51,654 bases of DNA, taken from an uncultured Thermomicrobiales bacterium (GTDB lineage: Bacteria > Chloroflexota > Chloroflexia > Thermomicrobiales > UBA6265). Where the stretch lies: the NCBI GenBank assembly GCA_902806335.1, contig CADCWG010000303.1, positions 1 to 51,654 of the forward strand, read 5' to 3'. The translations under genes and the position numbers were made by a program. Positions 51,080-51,654 of this stretch are shown here, piece after piece (within the stretch, counting starts at the first letter, position 1; each line of letters opens with the position of its first letter). The notes beneath the pieces are model-generated. The model ran no database searches. It was not told where the DNA came from and worked only from the letters and a program-made list of their open reading frames with translations.

Positions 51080-51654
51080 TTAGCCGCGACCGCCGCGACC
51101 GGTCGAGCGGTAGCAGTCGGCGCAGTAGACGGGACGGGACGGGTCCGGCGCGAACGGCACCTCGGCGGGCTGGCCGCAGGACGCGCAGGTCACCTGGTGG
51201 ACGACGCGCGGCGCCGTCGACCCGCCGCGACGGCGGGAGCCGCCGGAGCGACCGGGCGTTTCCCCTCCGTCGGCGTCCGTGGCCGCCGCGACCCACGTCG
51301 GACGCTGGGGGTCACGGCCGAAGCGACGGACCTCCGCGGCGGGCACGGCGGTCTCGTCACCCCGCAGCGGCAGGTCAACGATGGGCGCCAGCCCGTCGTC
51401 CCAGCCGGCCGGGACGGTCTCGGGGGCCACCTCCGGCGCCACCGCCGGCTTGGCCGCCGGAGCCAAACCTCGGCGCGTGCCGGGGCCGCCCGCGTTGCCT
51501 CGGGCCGGTCCGGCCGCCCAGGACCCTTCGCTCCACGACGGGAGCGCGGCGCCGCGCGGCGCCCGGCCGGCATCCATCGAGCGGTCACCGGACGGCTGCG
51601 CCGGCCGACGGGTCGGGATGCGTTCGCGGCCGGCGGTCCGGGGAGCCTCCGGGC
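51080..51654 (-). CDS. CxxC...CxxC zinc-ribbon protein (5' end cut by window edge)
   Basis: The frame is open from the right edge to 51080 (191 codons). The ATG at 51577 is internal, because the codons before it continue the same Arg/Pro/Ala-rich sequence. Most of the visible protein is low-complexity. The last 40 residues are a zinc ribbon VTCASCGQPAEVPFAPDPSRPVYCADCY with CxxC-x17-CxxC spacing and a GRGGRG tail. This C-terminal ribbon is known as an add-on to several Chloroflexota and Patescibacteria proteins. Here it may bind RNA or protein, which is inference. Confidence 0.75.
   Translation of the reverse strand, partial: PEAPRTAGRERIPTRRPAQPSGDRSMDAGRAPRGAALPSWSEGSWAAGPARGNAGGPGTRRGLAPAAKPAVAPEVAPETVPAGWDDGLAPIVDLPLRGDETAVPAAEVRRFGRDPQRPTWVAAATDADGGETPGRSGGSRRRGGSTAPRVVHQVTCASCGQPAEVPFAPDPSRPVYCADCYRSTGRGGRG

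Overview
This is a 51.7-kb stretch of a very GC-rich bacterial chromosome with about 38 protein-coding genes on both strands. The gene content is mostly housekeeping: purM, hflX, a rel/spoT homologue, csp, moeA, lgt, lon and typA. Mixed in are GNAT acetyltransferases, a Uma2-type nuclease, a CxxC zinc-ribbon protein, a CopC-CopD protein, a WYL regulator and a prenyltransferase-fold protein. Together these suggest Chloroflexota, most likely a Thermomicrobia/Sphaerobacter-like lineage. That placement is inferred from gene types and base composition, not from a marker-gene search. I see no rRNA, tRNA, CRISPR array, insertion sequence, phage or origin. Almost all of the many long overlapping reading frames are shadows caused by high GC.

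Layout, left to right: a truncated secreted SpaA-like repeat protein; purM; a Kef-type antiporter fused to a UBP zinc finger; hflX; a MazG-like/WYL-regulator pair; a nitrilase divergent from a SnoaL-like protein; an AlkZ-related protein followed by a toroid-fold protein (10-13 kb); an argininosuccinate-lyase-like protein that has lost its catalytic motifs; a long gene-poor gap; a secreted protein convergent with lgt; a PfkB sugar kinase; rel divergent from csp; moeA; acylphosphatase; a tandem GNAT protein divergent from an S9 peptidase.

The most interesting locus is 28.56-31.54 kb on the minus strand. Two tandem, paralogous 29-residue peptides (not visible in ordinary gene calls) are followed by a strong hairpin, then an adenylate-forming enzyme (PaaK-like), then a nine-helix membrane protein. 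That membrane protein carries the YD and GLGD aspartate motifs of presenilin/signal-peptide-peptidase intramembrane proteases. The last two genes are separated by 1 nt. The order 'small peptides, attenuator, modifying enzyme, membrane protease' is that of a ribosomal peptide or pheromone system. I know of no described system with this combination.

The right third holds a CopC-CopD-LolA-like fusion, a DUF429 RNase H-fold protein, lon with a recognisable promoter, a two-HKD phospholipase D-like protein, a LOG-family protein, a lipoprotein, DUF3592 and DUF1684 proteins, a PNPOx-like flavoprotein, a glycerophosphodiesterase, typA, a Uma2 nuclease, a UPF0104-type membrane protein and a truncated zinc-ribbon gene. 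Starts often had to be moved inward from the longest frame, because Shine-Dalgarno (SD) sites and conserved N-termini point to GTG or internal ATG codons.
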